Shown in pieces: positions 1-11,044 of a stretch of 64,000 nucleotides of DNA; within the stretch, counting starts at the first letter, position 1; each line of letters starts with the position of its first letter. The translations under genes were made by a program, and so were the position numbers. The DNA is from Gerris lacustris (lineage: Eukaryota > Arthropoda > Insecta > Hemiptera > Gerridae). Where the stretch lies: assembly GCA_951217055.1 (NCBI GenBank), contig OX578285.1, positions 57,013,102-57,077,101 on the forward strand. The letters are read 5' to 3'. The notes under the pieces are model-generated. The model worked only from the letters and a program-made list of their open reading frames with translations, was not told where the DNA came from and made no database searches.

Positions 1-213
1 AGATCCCGTCTGCTTTAATATTGTCATATTTATATAAAGGTCTAATTTAACAAATTTCGCCATTTATAATTTGAAATCTTTACAATCGGCAGCTCATTTG
101 TAAACGATTTACTAATAGGCTGCAGAAGTATTTAATCCAGAAATATACTGTGTTACCGCTTTTGATTTCCCTTGTATCATAATATGATGGTACATGACTT
201 GGTCAAGTTTGAA
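1..213. repeat. Direct repeat, left copy (partner at 7147-7352)
   Basis: Beginning at the first base, about 210 bases are nearly identical to 7147-7352, with only a few substitutions. The two copies are in the same orientation about 7.1 kb apart. The right copy stops where the retrotransposon remnant begins. The left copy may extend beyond the window. No gag-pol, primer-binding site or polypurine tract is visible between them, so an LTR pair is possible but unsupported; a segmental duplication is the simpler reading. Confidence 0.85.
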
Positions 214-1347
214 AAAAATTCCGCGTTGAAGTGCCGAATTTGATGTAAATATAGTATAGATTAAATAGATTTAATAAATTACTCTTAGGATTTAAGGTTG
301 TATATATATTCGCAAGTATAAGTTTAGCTTTAGTTTCAAATGTAAATAGCTCGAATAAATTAATTATGTATTAATTAGATAAATGAAATCAAAGTAGGTC
401 ACATGGTAGATTTCTACAGGTATTGCTTTTGCAACTAATCCTTCTAGTATATGGTTGGCATCAGAGACAAAGCTATTGTATTGTTTCAAAGTCTATATGT
501 CCGAGATTAATTAAATTAATTTCCAACTAATATGGCACACAGTTAAGAAGTCGAGGCTGTAAAAAAATATTTCAAACAGAGCTTTTCCTCTAGTTTACCT
601 AACCTTAAAGATTTGATACGATGAATGAGGAAAATTTTTGTCACTTTCTTGGATTTAAATGGCTCTTCTTGTTATTTATCTTGTTGAAGAAAGTAGGTCG
701 CATGCATTTCAAATGTTTATTTAATTCCATGACCAAAAAAAAAAAAAAATAAATAAATAAACCAGGAGATGTCAAATCAATTTAAATGTTTATTCGACAA
801 TAAATGGTTGAGATAATATACTTGGAAACATGAGACCACTTGATTTCTATCAATTGGATCGTAAAAGAAGCCGCCTAAATCAGAAAGTGGTTAGAATCTT
901 AAAACAAAATGAAGGTTTGTACTATTCTCGATAGCTATTGAGAGATGTATTGGTATTTTTTCAATTGAAGTATACCCATAGTATTGCTTAGTTTGTTAAT
1001 ACCATCATTATATTCACCATTTTCACTACTTTAGAAAACCTTTCTCTGGCCAATAGCGCTTCAAAGATTATAACACTGGAAGATAATAATATTAATGGGA
1101 ATACCCCATTAGTGAAGTTATTTTTCTGATAACCGAGGAAGAGAAGATCCATCAACCGTTAATTTTAAAATCATTTGAGTCCTTCCTTCTATTTCTCTTC
1201 AGTCTTAGTTGCGCTATTGAAAGTAACTGGTTTGTATCTATTTTTAGTAATTTATACCGTGATTTGTGGAACATACTCATAGTAAATTAAGCTTAAAGCG
1301 AAAAATGGATTGAATAAACTGGTCGATTTTGCTGTTCACTTCGCATC
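214..1347. other. AT-rich intergenic DNA, nothing recognised
   Basis: I find no coding exon, RNA gene or clear repeat here. The stretch is AT-rich with a short poly-A run near 737-750. Confidence 0.5.
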
Positions 1348-1349
1348 TA

Positions 1350-1513
1350 CAGTCTTCGCCAAATGAGTTTTTTGTGCGTTGGAGAAGTCGAACAAATGGG
1401 GTGGGGAGCTGATAAGAGCACAGACATTTAAAATCCTGAACTCTAATTTCCTCCCCACCTCATTTGTTCGACTTCCCCGCGCTGTTGCACTAAAACTCAT
1501 TTTACGACGACTG
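1350..1513. mobile_element. Palindromic MITE flanked by TA
   Basis: The element is almost entirely an inverted repeat. Arms of about 60 bases (near 1350-1408 and 1452-1513) pair with few mismatches around a ~43-base centre. Its ends read CAGTCTTCG and CGACGACTG, and each is bordered by TA (1348-1349 and 1514-1515), the duplication expected of Tc1/mariner-type transposons. It encodes no protein; the minus-strand frame at 1336-1542 only reads through the palindrome. The family assignment rests on the TA duplication and TIR style. Confidence 0.7.
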
Positions 1514-1802
1514 TACACTGTAATTGTGTAAAACTTGAACAAGCTTAACTAATCAAGTTTTATTTGGTGCAATGTACAATTTTGTCATTGTTATATAGAT
1601 TTAAAATGTGTTTTAATTATAATCTAAGTTTCCGTAGTGCTCTCTCATTTTCCACCGTTTATCACTGTTCGATTTTTTTTTTTTGAAAAATTTAGACCAC
1701 ATTAATTCGTTTCAAGAAGTCTACTAGTATTTAAACATTTTAATTTTTACACATTTTGCTTAAGGGTTGGTAGTTGAAGGTCTTACACAATGCCATTGTG
1801 TA

Positions 1803-3517
1803 CACTAGGGTGGGTCTTAATAATGAACATTTTTTAATTTTAGTAAAAAGTATTGATATTTGTGCTCCCAACCCCGCACTTTGTGCGAATACATGAAAAA
1901 ATGATTTTTGAAAAGTTTCAGGGCAATCGGAAAAATTTTAAATGGTGCCACTTTTTATTTGAAAATTGGTATATAAAAAAAAATCAATAAAATAGCGATT
2001 TTTTGTTGAAAATTTCAAAATATCACGTTTATAATGCAATATTATCTGTGTTTTGTTTTATTATGTACATAAATGATATACTTTTATTAACTAATATAAC
2101 TTAAAAGTAAGTCAATAAGTAAAGAGATAAAATATTTAGAGACATACATATATAGCAAAATAGTGAAAATTATAGAAAAGAAGTTGTTTTTCGTAAGAAT
2201 TTCGTAATTATTTTAATCATATAAACAATATTTAATGTTTTAACATACATTAAAAGGTACTACAGGTTATGTGCTTCATATTAATAAGTATTAACAATGC
2301 ATACCTATCATAGTTTTTTTTCAAACTAGTAACATACATACTAGTGTAGTAGAGTCAATGAAGTTTAGCCGCAGGTCATAACCGCATTTTCAACGAAAAA
2401 GACCGTCTTTCGAGTTTGAATATCTTTATGCATTATTTTTTATTTTGAATTACACACAAGGGTTTTTTGGGTCGCTGATTACGAATTTGAAGTAAAAAAA
2501 AAAAAAATGGCGGCCCTAGGAAGGTGGGAAAAAACTTCCGTTTTATACAAAATTCGTGATAATTATACATAAATTAAGAACTAAACATCTAACCCAAGTT
2601 TTTTGGGGGGTCGCTGATTATGAATTTAAGGTAACAGTACAAAATAGTAGTAAAAAGTTTCATTTTATTAAAATATTCATAAAGCAATAACGTGCATTGT
2701 ATAACACACATAATAAAATAGCAAAAATAGTGGAAATAAAAAAATAGAAGTAATTATTCCGTTTAAATTTGGATGTTATACATTCAAATATTTTAAAAAA
2801 ATGTTTTTAGTTTACGATGTTGGTTATAGTTTGTTTCAGTATATTCTTTATTATTTTTTTTTTATTTATTTTTTTATTTTTTTTGGACATAGTTTTATAT
2901 AGATTTTAGATTATAAAATTAAAGTTTAAAATATAATTTGATCATATATATATAATTTTCTTTCACTGCTTTTGCTTGCTATTTTTGCATTATGTTATTG
3001 CTTTATGAATATTTTAATAAAATAAAAGATATTTTCCATTATTTTGTATTTTTATTGTAAAGGATTACTAGGATTAGTGTCCATTCCTGAGCCTCAGGGC
3101 CGAGGGCTCAGGCTCAGGAATGCAGATTAGGGGTCAGGTAGATGAGAGTAACTAAAAGAAGGGTTTAAAGTAGTCAATAAAGAATTAACTGAAACAAACT
3201 AACATCATATAACTAACAGTAAACTAGTACAATTAAAATATTTGAATGTATAACATCCAAATTTAAACGGAATAATTACTTTTTTTTTTATTTCCACTAT
3301 TTTTGCTATTTTATTATGTATGTTATACAATGCACGTTATTGCTCTATGAATATTTTAATAAAATGAAACTTTTTTCTACTATTTTGTACTGTTACCTTA
3401 AATTCATAATCAGCGACCCCCCAAAAAACTTGTGTTAGATGTTTAGTTCTTAATTTATGTATAATTATCACGAATTTCGTATAAAACGGAAGTTTTTTCC
3501 GGCCATCCTAGGGCAAC

Positions 3518-3548
<31 letters not shown>

Positions 3549-4233
3549 CGTTATCAGCGACCCCAAAAACCCTTGTGTGTAATCCAAAATAAAAAATAAT
3601 GCATAAAGATATTCAAACTCAAAAGACGGTCTTTTTCGTTAAAAATGCGGCTTATGATATAGCTTCATTGACTCCACTAGTATGTATGTTACTAGTTTAA
3701 ATAAAAACTATGATAGGAATGCATTGTTAATACTTATTAATATGAAGCACATAACCTGTAGTACCTTTTAATGTATGTTAAGACATTAAATATTGTTTAT
3801 ATGATTAAAATAATTACGAAATTCTTAAGAAAAACAACTTTTTTTTCTATAATTTTCACTATTTTGCTATATATGTATGTCTCTTAATATTTTATCTCTT
3901 TAGTTATTGACTTACTTTTGAGTCATATTAGTTAATAAAAGTATATAATTTATGTAAATAATAAAAAAAAAAACACACAGATAATATTGCATTATAAACG
4001 TGATATTTTGAAATTTTCTAGAAAAAATCGCTATTTTATTGTTTTTTTTTTTATATACCAATTTTCAAATAAAAAGCGGCACCGTTTAAAATTTTTCCGA
4101 TTGACCTGAAACTTTTCAAAAATCATTTTTTCATGTATTCGCACAAAGTTAGGGGTTGGGAGCACAAATATCAATACTTTTTTTTCACCCCTAGGATGAA
4201 GTGGGGTGAAAAAAAAAAAACCCCACCCTAGTG
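1803..4233. mobile_element. Foldback element with ~1-kb inverted arms
   Basis: Sequence from about 1803-2855 recurs in reverse complement at about 3178-4233 with only scattered differences, leaving a loop of roughly 320 bases. The ends read CACTAGGGTGGG and CCCACCCTAGTG and are bordered by TA (1801-1802 and 4234-4235); because the outer bases form GTGTACAC on both sides, a longer duplication cannot be excluded. No long ORF is present. The loop contains a perfect 12-bp inverted repeat (3082-3093 with 3111-3122) and a further direct copy of part of the right arm near 2960-3050. The right end has a ~30-base insertion (4180-4218) absent from the left. A read-through transcript would form a very long double-stranded hairpin. 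It is probably a non-autonomous TA-target DNA transposon. Confidence 0.85.
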
Positions 4234-4235
4234 TA

Positions 4236-5870
4236 CACTTTCATTATTGTTTCCATCTTTAAAAGTTTGGAAACCATATTATGATCTTGTTGTTCTACAA
4301 GGATTATATTTTGAAACATAAATAAAATAATAATATTTATTGTTAGCTAACACTAACAAGGAAAGTGAGTGTCAGGAACATTGTAATGTTACTGTCATCT
4401 ACTGATCTAACATCCCATGATCCCTTTCCTTCTAACCAGGTTGCGCTACTGAAAATAATTCCTTTGTGTCTATTTCGGTTTTGTAAAAACTAATCAGGAA
4501 TAATTAATTTACATATATTATATATACTCTTTCCCTTTGGATGATTGGGTTTAGAGGATATTTTATTTAAAGTTAATTAATTAATAATGTTAGACAATAA
4601 TTTAAAAAAGATATGGACAGTCTAACTTGACGCAGTGATGACGTAAGGCCAATGCAATTCTATCGCAGTCATATACAATTACTACTTTCATTCACTTAAT
4701 ATTTAAATATTAAATATATAAAGTGACATAAACCTAAATATCAGTTTAATATTACCAAATGTGATTGAGTTGCATTCTTCCTTTAACTATTTTTTTTTTT
4801 TGTTAGTAAATTTCTTAAGTATTAAGTTTTAACATTAAATTATTTTTCTTATCACTTAATTTATTTAAATAAGCTATTTTACCTTATTTATTTATTTAAG
4901 TTTAGTGTTATAAATTAGTTAAATTCTTTCAGTATTACAAATAAATAACTTAACTTTATTGATTTTTTTAAAATAAATTAACTTAAACACAATACATAAA
5001 TATATTTCATTTTTATTTCTTAATTTATTTTAATATTATAACTAAGTTACTTTAATTTTTTTGTTTTATTAATATATTTTTGCACTCTTTAATTATTATT
5101 TTAAATTCACAATTTAACTAATTCGTACATAAGCCATAGTCTTGAATTGGATCACTAGTATTAGCTATAATTTATTTTATCAAAATCACAGTTGATACTT
5201 CTTATAGTTTAAAATGCTCAGATAGATTTCGGCGATATTACACAGTATTATTATTAAGCAAATATGTACTTCGGTAAAACATTTTATTATGTTAAAAGGC
5301 ATAAAAATGTACGCTTCCATCAATAGGATTTTATAACATTACATAGAATGCTCGAAGAAAATGTGTTATACAGAAACTTCATATCAGCTCAAAATATGTT
5401 GTCAAAAAAAATCACTAATTTGTAAGATTTTATAATCGCAAACAGATTTTGAGTATCTTGGGGACGAAAGCTAATTCTTCGAAGTCTTCAACGTAATATC
5501 ACATTTACTATCTCAGAATCACCATACTCAGTAACTCTATATCACTATAAGATAATTAGACGTTTTATCACGCTAAATTAAATCAAAGTACCTTTCATCT
5601 TCCATCAATAAGAATAGTCAGAAAAGCCATTTAAATAGGATAAAGGATCTTAAACTTCAATAAAGAATACGAGTGTGATCTTTTCCTAGCTGTATATTTA
5701 GGAGCGTGTATATCTTCTACATGTTAGATATTAAATATTATACTTCTTGCTTTCTGAAATCAACTTGGTAAAAAGTCGTTTAAACCAAAAAATTGAAGAA
5801 ACGATCAGAAGAGATTATACCATTTTTAATGAACAAATATCATAAAAATATTAAGACGAAATGACATTAG
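4236..5870. other. AT-rich DNA, nothing recognised
   Basis: This is very AT-rich sequence with poly-T and TTATTTA-type runs. I see no exon, RNA gene or repeat boundary. Confidence 0.5.
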
Positions 5871-6026
5871 AAACATACTGACACAGAGTAAGGCGAATAA
5901 CTTGAATTCACCAATACCATCGGATCAGTAGGTAAATAAAATCTGAAACTTGCAGTTTGCTTACTCTGATCAAAATGCTTCTTGCTTTGTCCCATGGTCT
6001 TTTTAGTGTCTCTAGTGGTTTATTTA

Positions 6027-6052
6027 TTTAGTTGGGACCTAGTCCAACTAAA
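6027..6052 (+). ncRNA. Short hairpin 1 of the cluster (degenerate copy)
   Basis: TTTAGTTGG at 6027-6035 pairs with CCAACTAAA at 6044-6052 around an 8-base loop. The 3' arm continues as in the other three copies (AACTTCTAC), but the long loop and lower stem are missing. It looks like a truncated member of the family. Confidence 0.35.
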
Positions 6053-6175
6053 ACTTCTACATATATATATACCGGGTTTGAATCGACGTTATGCAGATGG
6101 AGTTTATATCAAAAGCTCTAGTACTTCGGCGTTCAAGTCTAGTCAAAACAATTATAGTATCGTTTTAAATCACTG

Positions 6176-6255
6176 CAATTGGTACACTTGTGAGGTCTTA
6201 GTTGGGACCGGTAATCTGAATAGCTTCCAACTAAAACTTCCACGTATACTGGTTG
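6176..6255 (+). ncRNA. Candidate pre-miRNA-like hairpin 2
   Basis: An ~80-base segment folds into an imperfect stem of about 30 pairs. The 5' arm CTTAGTTGGGA pairs with the 3' arm TCCAACTAAAA around a loop of about 17 bases containing AATCTGAATAG. The lower stem continues through GTACACTTG against ACGTATAC. Size, small internal mismatches and loop size resemble a metazoan microRNA precursor. There is no database or expression evidence; a short foldback repeat is the alternative. Confidence 0.45.
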
Positions 6256-6363
6256 TAAAATTTTATAACTGTATACCTCTCTCAAAATAATTTAATCCTA
6301 TTAGAAATATATTGACTCAAGGCTGGACAACAAAAAGAAAATTATCGTTTTAAATCATTAGGT

Positions 6364-6445
6364 ACAATTGGTATACTTCTGAGGTTTAAGTTGGGACCGA
6401 TAATCTGAATAGCTTCCAACTGAAACTTCCAAGTATACTGATTGT
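6364..6445 (+). ncRNA. Candidate pre-miRNA-like hairpin 3
   Basis: This has the same architecture as the copy at 6176-6255. GTATACTT on the 5' arm pairs with AAGTATAC on the 3' arm, and AAGTTGGGA pairs with TCCAACTGAA. The loop (CCGATAATCTGAATAGC) is nearly unchanged. Relative to copy 2, the lower stem has changed bases on both sides while keeping the pairing, which suggests structure is conserved. This is the best-paired member. Confidence 0.45.
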
Positions 6446-6481
6446 TAATTTCTTTATGCTTTGCACGCGTTTTACATAATT

Positions 6482-6564
6482 ACAGTTGGTAAAACTTGTG
6501 AAGTTTTAGTTGGGACCGATAATCTGAATAGCTTCCAACTAAAACTTCCACTTATACTGATTGT
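6482..6564 (+). ncRNA. Candidate pre-miRNA-like hairpin 4
   Basis: This is a third full copy, about 118 bases downstream of the previous one. GAAGTTTTAGTTGGGA pairs with TCCAACTAAAACTTC around the same loop. The lower stem is less perfect than in copy 3. The 3' arm core CCAACTAAAACTTCC is shared with copy 2 and differs by one base in copy 3. Confidence 0.45.
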
Positions 6565-7146
6565 TAATTATGTACAAATATTCCGTGTATGTTAGATGTG
6601 ATATTTTTGTTCGCCTATTTCTGTCCTTTTATAGCTGGATATAAATATTGTCATCTAAATATAAGGATATCCGTATATGAACAACGAATGTGTGGAGCAG
6701 AGCCTATGAGAATACTACAAGACTAGTTTTAATTGTACAAAAAAAAAATGCATATCATTTATAAAAATATAATAGAATCATTGAAATTTAAAAGATTATG
6801 GCGGAAAACATTTCAAATATATTGACTTAGAGTATGGCAACTAACTTGAATTTACCAATAACAGGATCAGTATGTAAATGACATGTAAAACATCAACAAA
6901 CAACATGATCAAGGGTGTTGACGTACTCTTATTCACATGTTTGTTGTTTTGGCCCGCTGTCTTTTTCATTTCAGTGGTCCAATTAATTTTTTTTTCAGTG
7001 TATTTTTTTTTTTTTTTTTTTTTATAATTATATAACTCTTTTTGTTCAACTTTATTGTTCGTTGGTGGAATCTTAATCCTCCTTCATTGCTTCAAATCAT
7101 TGAGAGTATTCAATTGTAGAGAAGTTTGTTTTAAATGTACAAGAGC

Positions 7147-7352
7147 AGATCCCGTCTGCTTTAATATTGTCATATTTATATAAGAGTCTAATTTAACAAA
7201 TTTCGCCATTTATAATTTGAAATCTTTACAATCGGCAGCTCATTTGTAAATGATTTACTAATAGACTGCAGAAGTATTTAATCCAGAAATATACTGTGTT
7301 ACCGCTTTTGATTTCCCTTGTATCATAATATGATGGTACATGACTTGGTCAA
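7147..7352. repeat. Direct repeat, right copy (partner at 1-213)
   Basis: This is nearly identical to 1-210, including the terminal 'GATGGTACATGACTTGGTCAA'-type stretch. It ends abruptly at the junction with the retrotransposon remnant. Just before the start, AGCAGA and TCTGCT flank a 5-base gap and form a small hairpin. Confidence 0.85.
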
Positions 7353-7369
7353 TAGGACCGAATTCGGGT

Positions 7370-8470
7370 CCTTTTTGCCAACCCCTGAATACACACCTAT
7401 CGAACCACCACAGAATTACCCTCATATTTCCTTGTTTGGGTCATATAGGAGAGAATATCTTGCCACTTTAGTGTGACAAGCTCCTCTTTCTTGATTTCCC
7501 CTGCTCCTAATGAATGAAAACGTAGTCTGTTATATCCTTCACATACTTCTCTTCTCTGGTAGGCTGTCTCGCTTAAGTCCACACACTGGACATGTGGGGT
7601 CGTCTTCAATCTTTAATAGTGTCCGATGTCTTCTGAGCTGGCAGTGCCTTGTTAAGACTCCACCCATATTTCTAAGGTTGGGTCTACTTAGTCCCATAGT
7701 ACATCAGGTTTTCCTTTTATCTAGGTCTGGCAGTAGCGTTTTTGTCTGCCTACAGCTTCCGTTCCTCTCCATGCCCTCCTTGCTTCTTCTCAGATCCACG
7801 CCTTGATGACTGACCTCGCCTGCCCTCTTGACCAATCAATGGCAGGTTCCGGTCCGCAGAATGGCATGGAAGCTCCTATCTTAGCCACTTCATCTGCTAT
7901 TTCATTCCCAGGAATCCCCGTATGCCCTGGGACCAAAGCAGTGTGACCTCCTTTCTCTCTTCCAGTAGCTTTAATGCCTCTTGGCACTCTTTCACCAGTG
8001 CAGACTCTGCACTTGCGGCTCAAAGTGCATGAAGTGCTGCCTGACTGTCCGAGGATATGGCTACCTTTTTAGGTGTTGCATCCATCACCTCTGGTTTTCT
8101 CAATACCTCAAGGATGGCGTGGATTTCTTCTTGAAACACTGTGGTGAGTGTACCTAGTGGGAAGCTCTCTTGGGTGCCGGACCTTTCTAAGTACAGTCCT
8201 GCCCCGACATACCTCTATCATTCTTAGAGCCATCAGTGTATGCCACTAGTCTCCCTATCAAAATTAGTTTCCCCTAATTCCCGTCTGGCCCGTGATGGGA
8301 TTTCTACCTTGTATTTCCTCTTCAGCGTTAGCTGATATTCTATTCCTTTCATCACGACGTGCCAGTTTCCCGGCCCACCAGAAATGTGGTCCAATCTGCA
8401 CTCCAAGGCTCCCGGCAGCCTGTTCCGCAGGTGCATTTCTAACCTGATCTCCTCCGGGTCGGTTTTCTCC
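7370..8470 (-). pseudogene. Non-LTR retrotransposon RNase H / C-terminal remnant
   Basis: Read on the minus strand, this encodes the end of a LINE-type polyprotein with an RNase H domain of the I/Jockey/R1-like kind. The catalytic motifs appear in order: YTDGSK (about 8232), FQEEIHAI (about 8116-8135), SSDSQAALHAL (about 8025-8060) and GHTGIPGNEIADEVAK (about 7880-7930). Downstream is a ...LRRHRTLLKIEDDPTCPVCGL segment, typical of the zinc-ribbon-like tail in these elements. It is dead: there is a TGA right after SSDSQAALHAL (8022-8020), a one-base shift between the 'VTLLW' and 'VPGHTG' parts (near 7930), and further breaks. Reverse transcriptase and endonuclease regions are absent. It was presumably 5'-truncated on insertion and abuts the right copy of the direct repeat. 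Confidence 0.85.
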
Positions 8471-8479
8471 TCTTCATGT

Positions 8480-10980
8480 CAGCATCCACATATTGAAGAG
8501 ATTATGTGTTACTATGTGTGCGATATATTGTTACTTTTACCTGTTTTGTCCTATGCATGTGTCTATATATTTTTACAAATTATTTATATATTTCACTCAT
8601 TCCTAAAATGGTTCTCCTGAATATATAAATTTAATCTTACTATGTTTAAGACTGGTCTATCAGTTATAAAAGGTAGGTTTTATTTTATTTGTTATTTATG
8701 TCATGGTTATATACAGAGCTTCATCATGAGGGATGTAGCTCTGAAATAAATTTAACAGGCTTTTAAATTCAAGTGTCTAGTGGTAGTATTGTTATCGGTG
8801 TCAACGTCAATATGCATTTCAACTTATAAGTACAAGGTTGTCTAAAAGTTGATTACAGTTTCAATTATTTTTTTCTTTTCTTTTTTACATTAACTTCTCT
8901 TTTGGCATGGCTTTTTCTTCATCGATATACTAGGTGGTCTTTGTATAAAACATCTCAATGGTACCATTTTTTTATGTATATTTGTTAGACTAGTTATGTC
9001 TGTTGACAAGTCTTTTATAAGTGGACTTCCTAGGTTGTAGTTACGTCTAACGATTTTTTTTTTTAAACAATATAAATAAGACTGAAAGAAAAAAAAGACT
9101 GAAACATGAAACAATTAGTAATAAGTATAAAAAAAAAATCTTGCACATAACTATTACTAAAGAGGCACTCATATAAAGTTATATAACAGATATAATTATC
9201 ATACAAAAATCTATAAAATATAAAATTAGAGCTTTAAGTAGTTTTATACATAGATTATTTATCTATTGCTGATGTTTTATAGGTGATGGTTATTCTAAAT
9301 TACCCTCTAGTTATAATTCACATATAAAACAAGAAAGAGGATTCCAGAAGAACAAAATTATTGTAATATAAACAATAGAAACAAATAATGACTACATAGT
9401 AATAATGATAACCTTATAGTTAGAACGCATGTTGATTACTCTACCACACAAGCGCTATCAACACACCAACTATACACTAACATTTATAAAGTAACTCATG
9501 GGTAGGAATTTCGTATCACCATGGCCTCATTAATAAAAAATGAAACCCCGTTATAGAACCTCTAAAAATCATTTTTTAATATAGAAGACTATGAAGGAGA
9601 ATCAATTTTATCAATAGTGAAATATATATAAAATACATATGTATAGGAGAAAATGGAATTCAACTATTAAATCAGACTAAGAGAATATCATGACTCGCAA
9701 ATCATCTCTTACGAGAATGAATTTGTTTCACTCTACGTATAACTTAGAGGTTTTACTCATAATATCAGTAATGCTATCAAGAGCTTTAAAAAACAAAAAA
9801 ATATTAGCACAACAACCAGATTTTCAATTAGTCAACTAATCTGATTAACTCCGTATATATCCTATTATTTATAATCCTTCTTTCCCGTTTTAAAATTTAC
9901 TAGTTCATATTATTAGATTTGAGAGGTTTCTTTGAAGCTTTGGTTTATGGCTGATGAGCATCAAATTCTTAAAGTTCTAACATAAATCGCATTTCTAAGC
10001 TAGATTTCAAATATTTGATTTTTCGATTTCTTAACAATTAGTGAGTTTTAGTCAAATATGTTTAATTTAATAGATTAGGGTGTGGATATTAAGGTACTTA
10101 TATTATGATCCTTTAACATTTTTACCATAATCCTGTAATTAAAATCATTATGTTTATCATTTCACTTAATAAAAAAAATGTACGTAACATCTATGTACAA
10201 ACATCTCACTATAACATCTCTATAACAGACTTCTCATCTCAGATTGTCGTAAAATGTTTTTTTCTTTTTGGTCAAACCCGGTCTGTAGTACAACAACCGG
10301 CGTGTACATAAGACAATGCAACAAACTCCCAAAATGCCCATTTCTATCCTTAGAATTTGATTATGTATAAAAAATTACTTATTGGTCTATGAAAAAAAAA
10401 AATATATATATCAGCTATCCTTGTAATAAAAATCTATAATCTTTGCTGATCATTTCTTTAAACTTCTGATTTATCTGATTTGTATAACAAAAAAAAGCAA
10501 AAAAAATAAGGTAAAAAAAAGGATAAAATAAGATTTAAAAGAGGATAAAATAAGATTAAAAAAAAAAAAAAAATACAAAAAAAAAAATACAAAAAAAAAA
10601 TACAAAAAAAAATACAAAAAGAAGTTGAATTCAGAGGCCAACAAGTAGAATATAATAATATCTAGATGCAATGAGGAGGTAAGCATATTTATACATTTTA
10701 AGCTTGGAAAATGTTACACAATCATTATTGATGACGTTATCCGATGAATATAGCTTGTCTAACCATTCTTATTGATGGAGAACAAAAGGTACTTCAATGT
10801 TATTCAGCAAATTGAAATATCCAATTATCTTAGTGTTACTAAAGGATAGTTATTTTAACATTAATTACTACAAGAATTAATTTTAGAAAATTAATGACTA
10901 TAAATAATTTCCTTCAATCAATTGGATAGTCATAATTTGTATGCGTGTAAAAAACTTATATAAGAAATATAGTTTAACAC
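8480..10980. other. AT-rich DNA, nothing recognised
   Basis: No exon or clear repeat is seen. There are poly-A/T tracts, including the A-rich run at about 10557-10620 that gives rise to a meaningless Phe-rich minus-strand frame. Confidence 0.5.
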
Positions 10981-11044
10981 CCATTAAATCTTAAAGAACA
11001 TCTGCAAATACAAAAAAAAAAAAAAAAGACCGGCAGCTTTGAAG

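Larger units (their letters stand above)
5878..6990 (+). repeat. Degenerate tandem region carrying the hairpin cluster
   Basis: Three related segments begin near 5878, 6311 and 6822, each with a variant of 'ATATTGACtcAgaGTatGGC'. The first and third share further matched blocks (a 'CTTGAATTcACCAATA' stretch and a 'GTCTTTTTcATtTCaGTGGT'-like stretch). Hairpins 1-4, annotated separately, lie inside. The 102-codon frame at 5982-6290 runs straight through hairpins and has no protein-like features, so I do not treat it as a gene. The plus strand is assigned arbitrarily, because the hairpins fold on either strand. Confidence 0.6.

Noticed and set aside
5982..6290. 102-codon plus-strand ORF
   Set aside because: It runs across the hairpin repeats and has no domain, signal or splice context; explained by repeat sequence.
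1..7352. LTR retrotransposon bounded by the direct repeats
   Set aside because: No gag, protease, reverse transcriptase, integrase, primer-binding site or polypurine tract between the copies.
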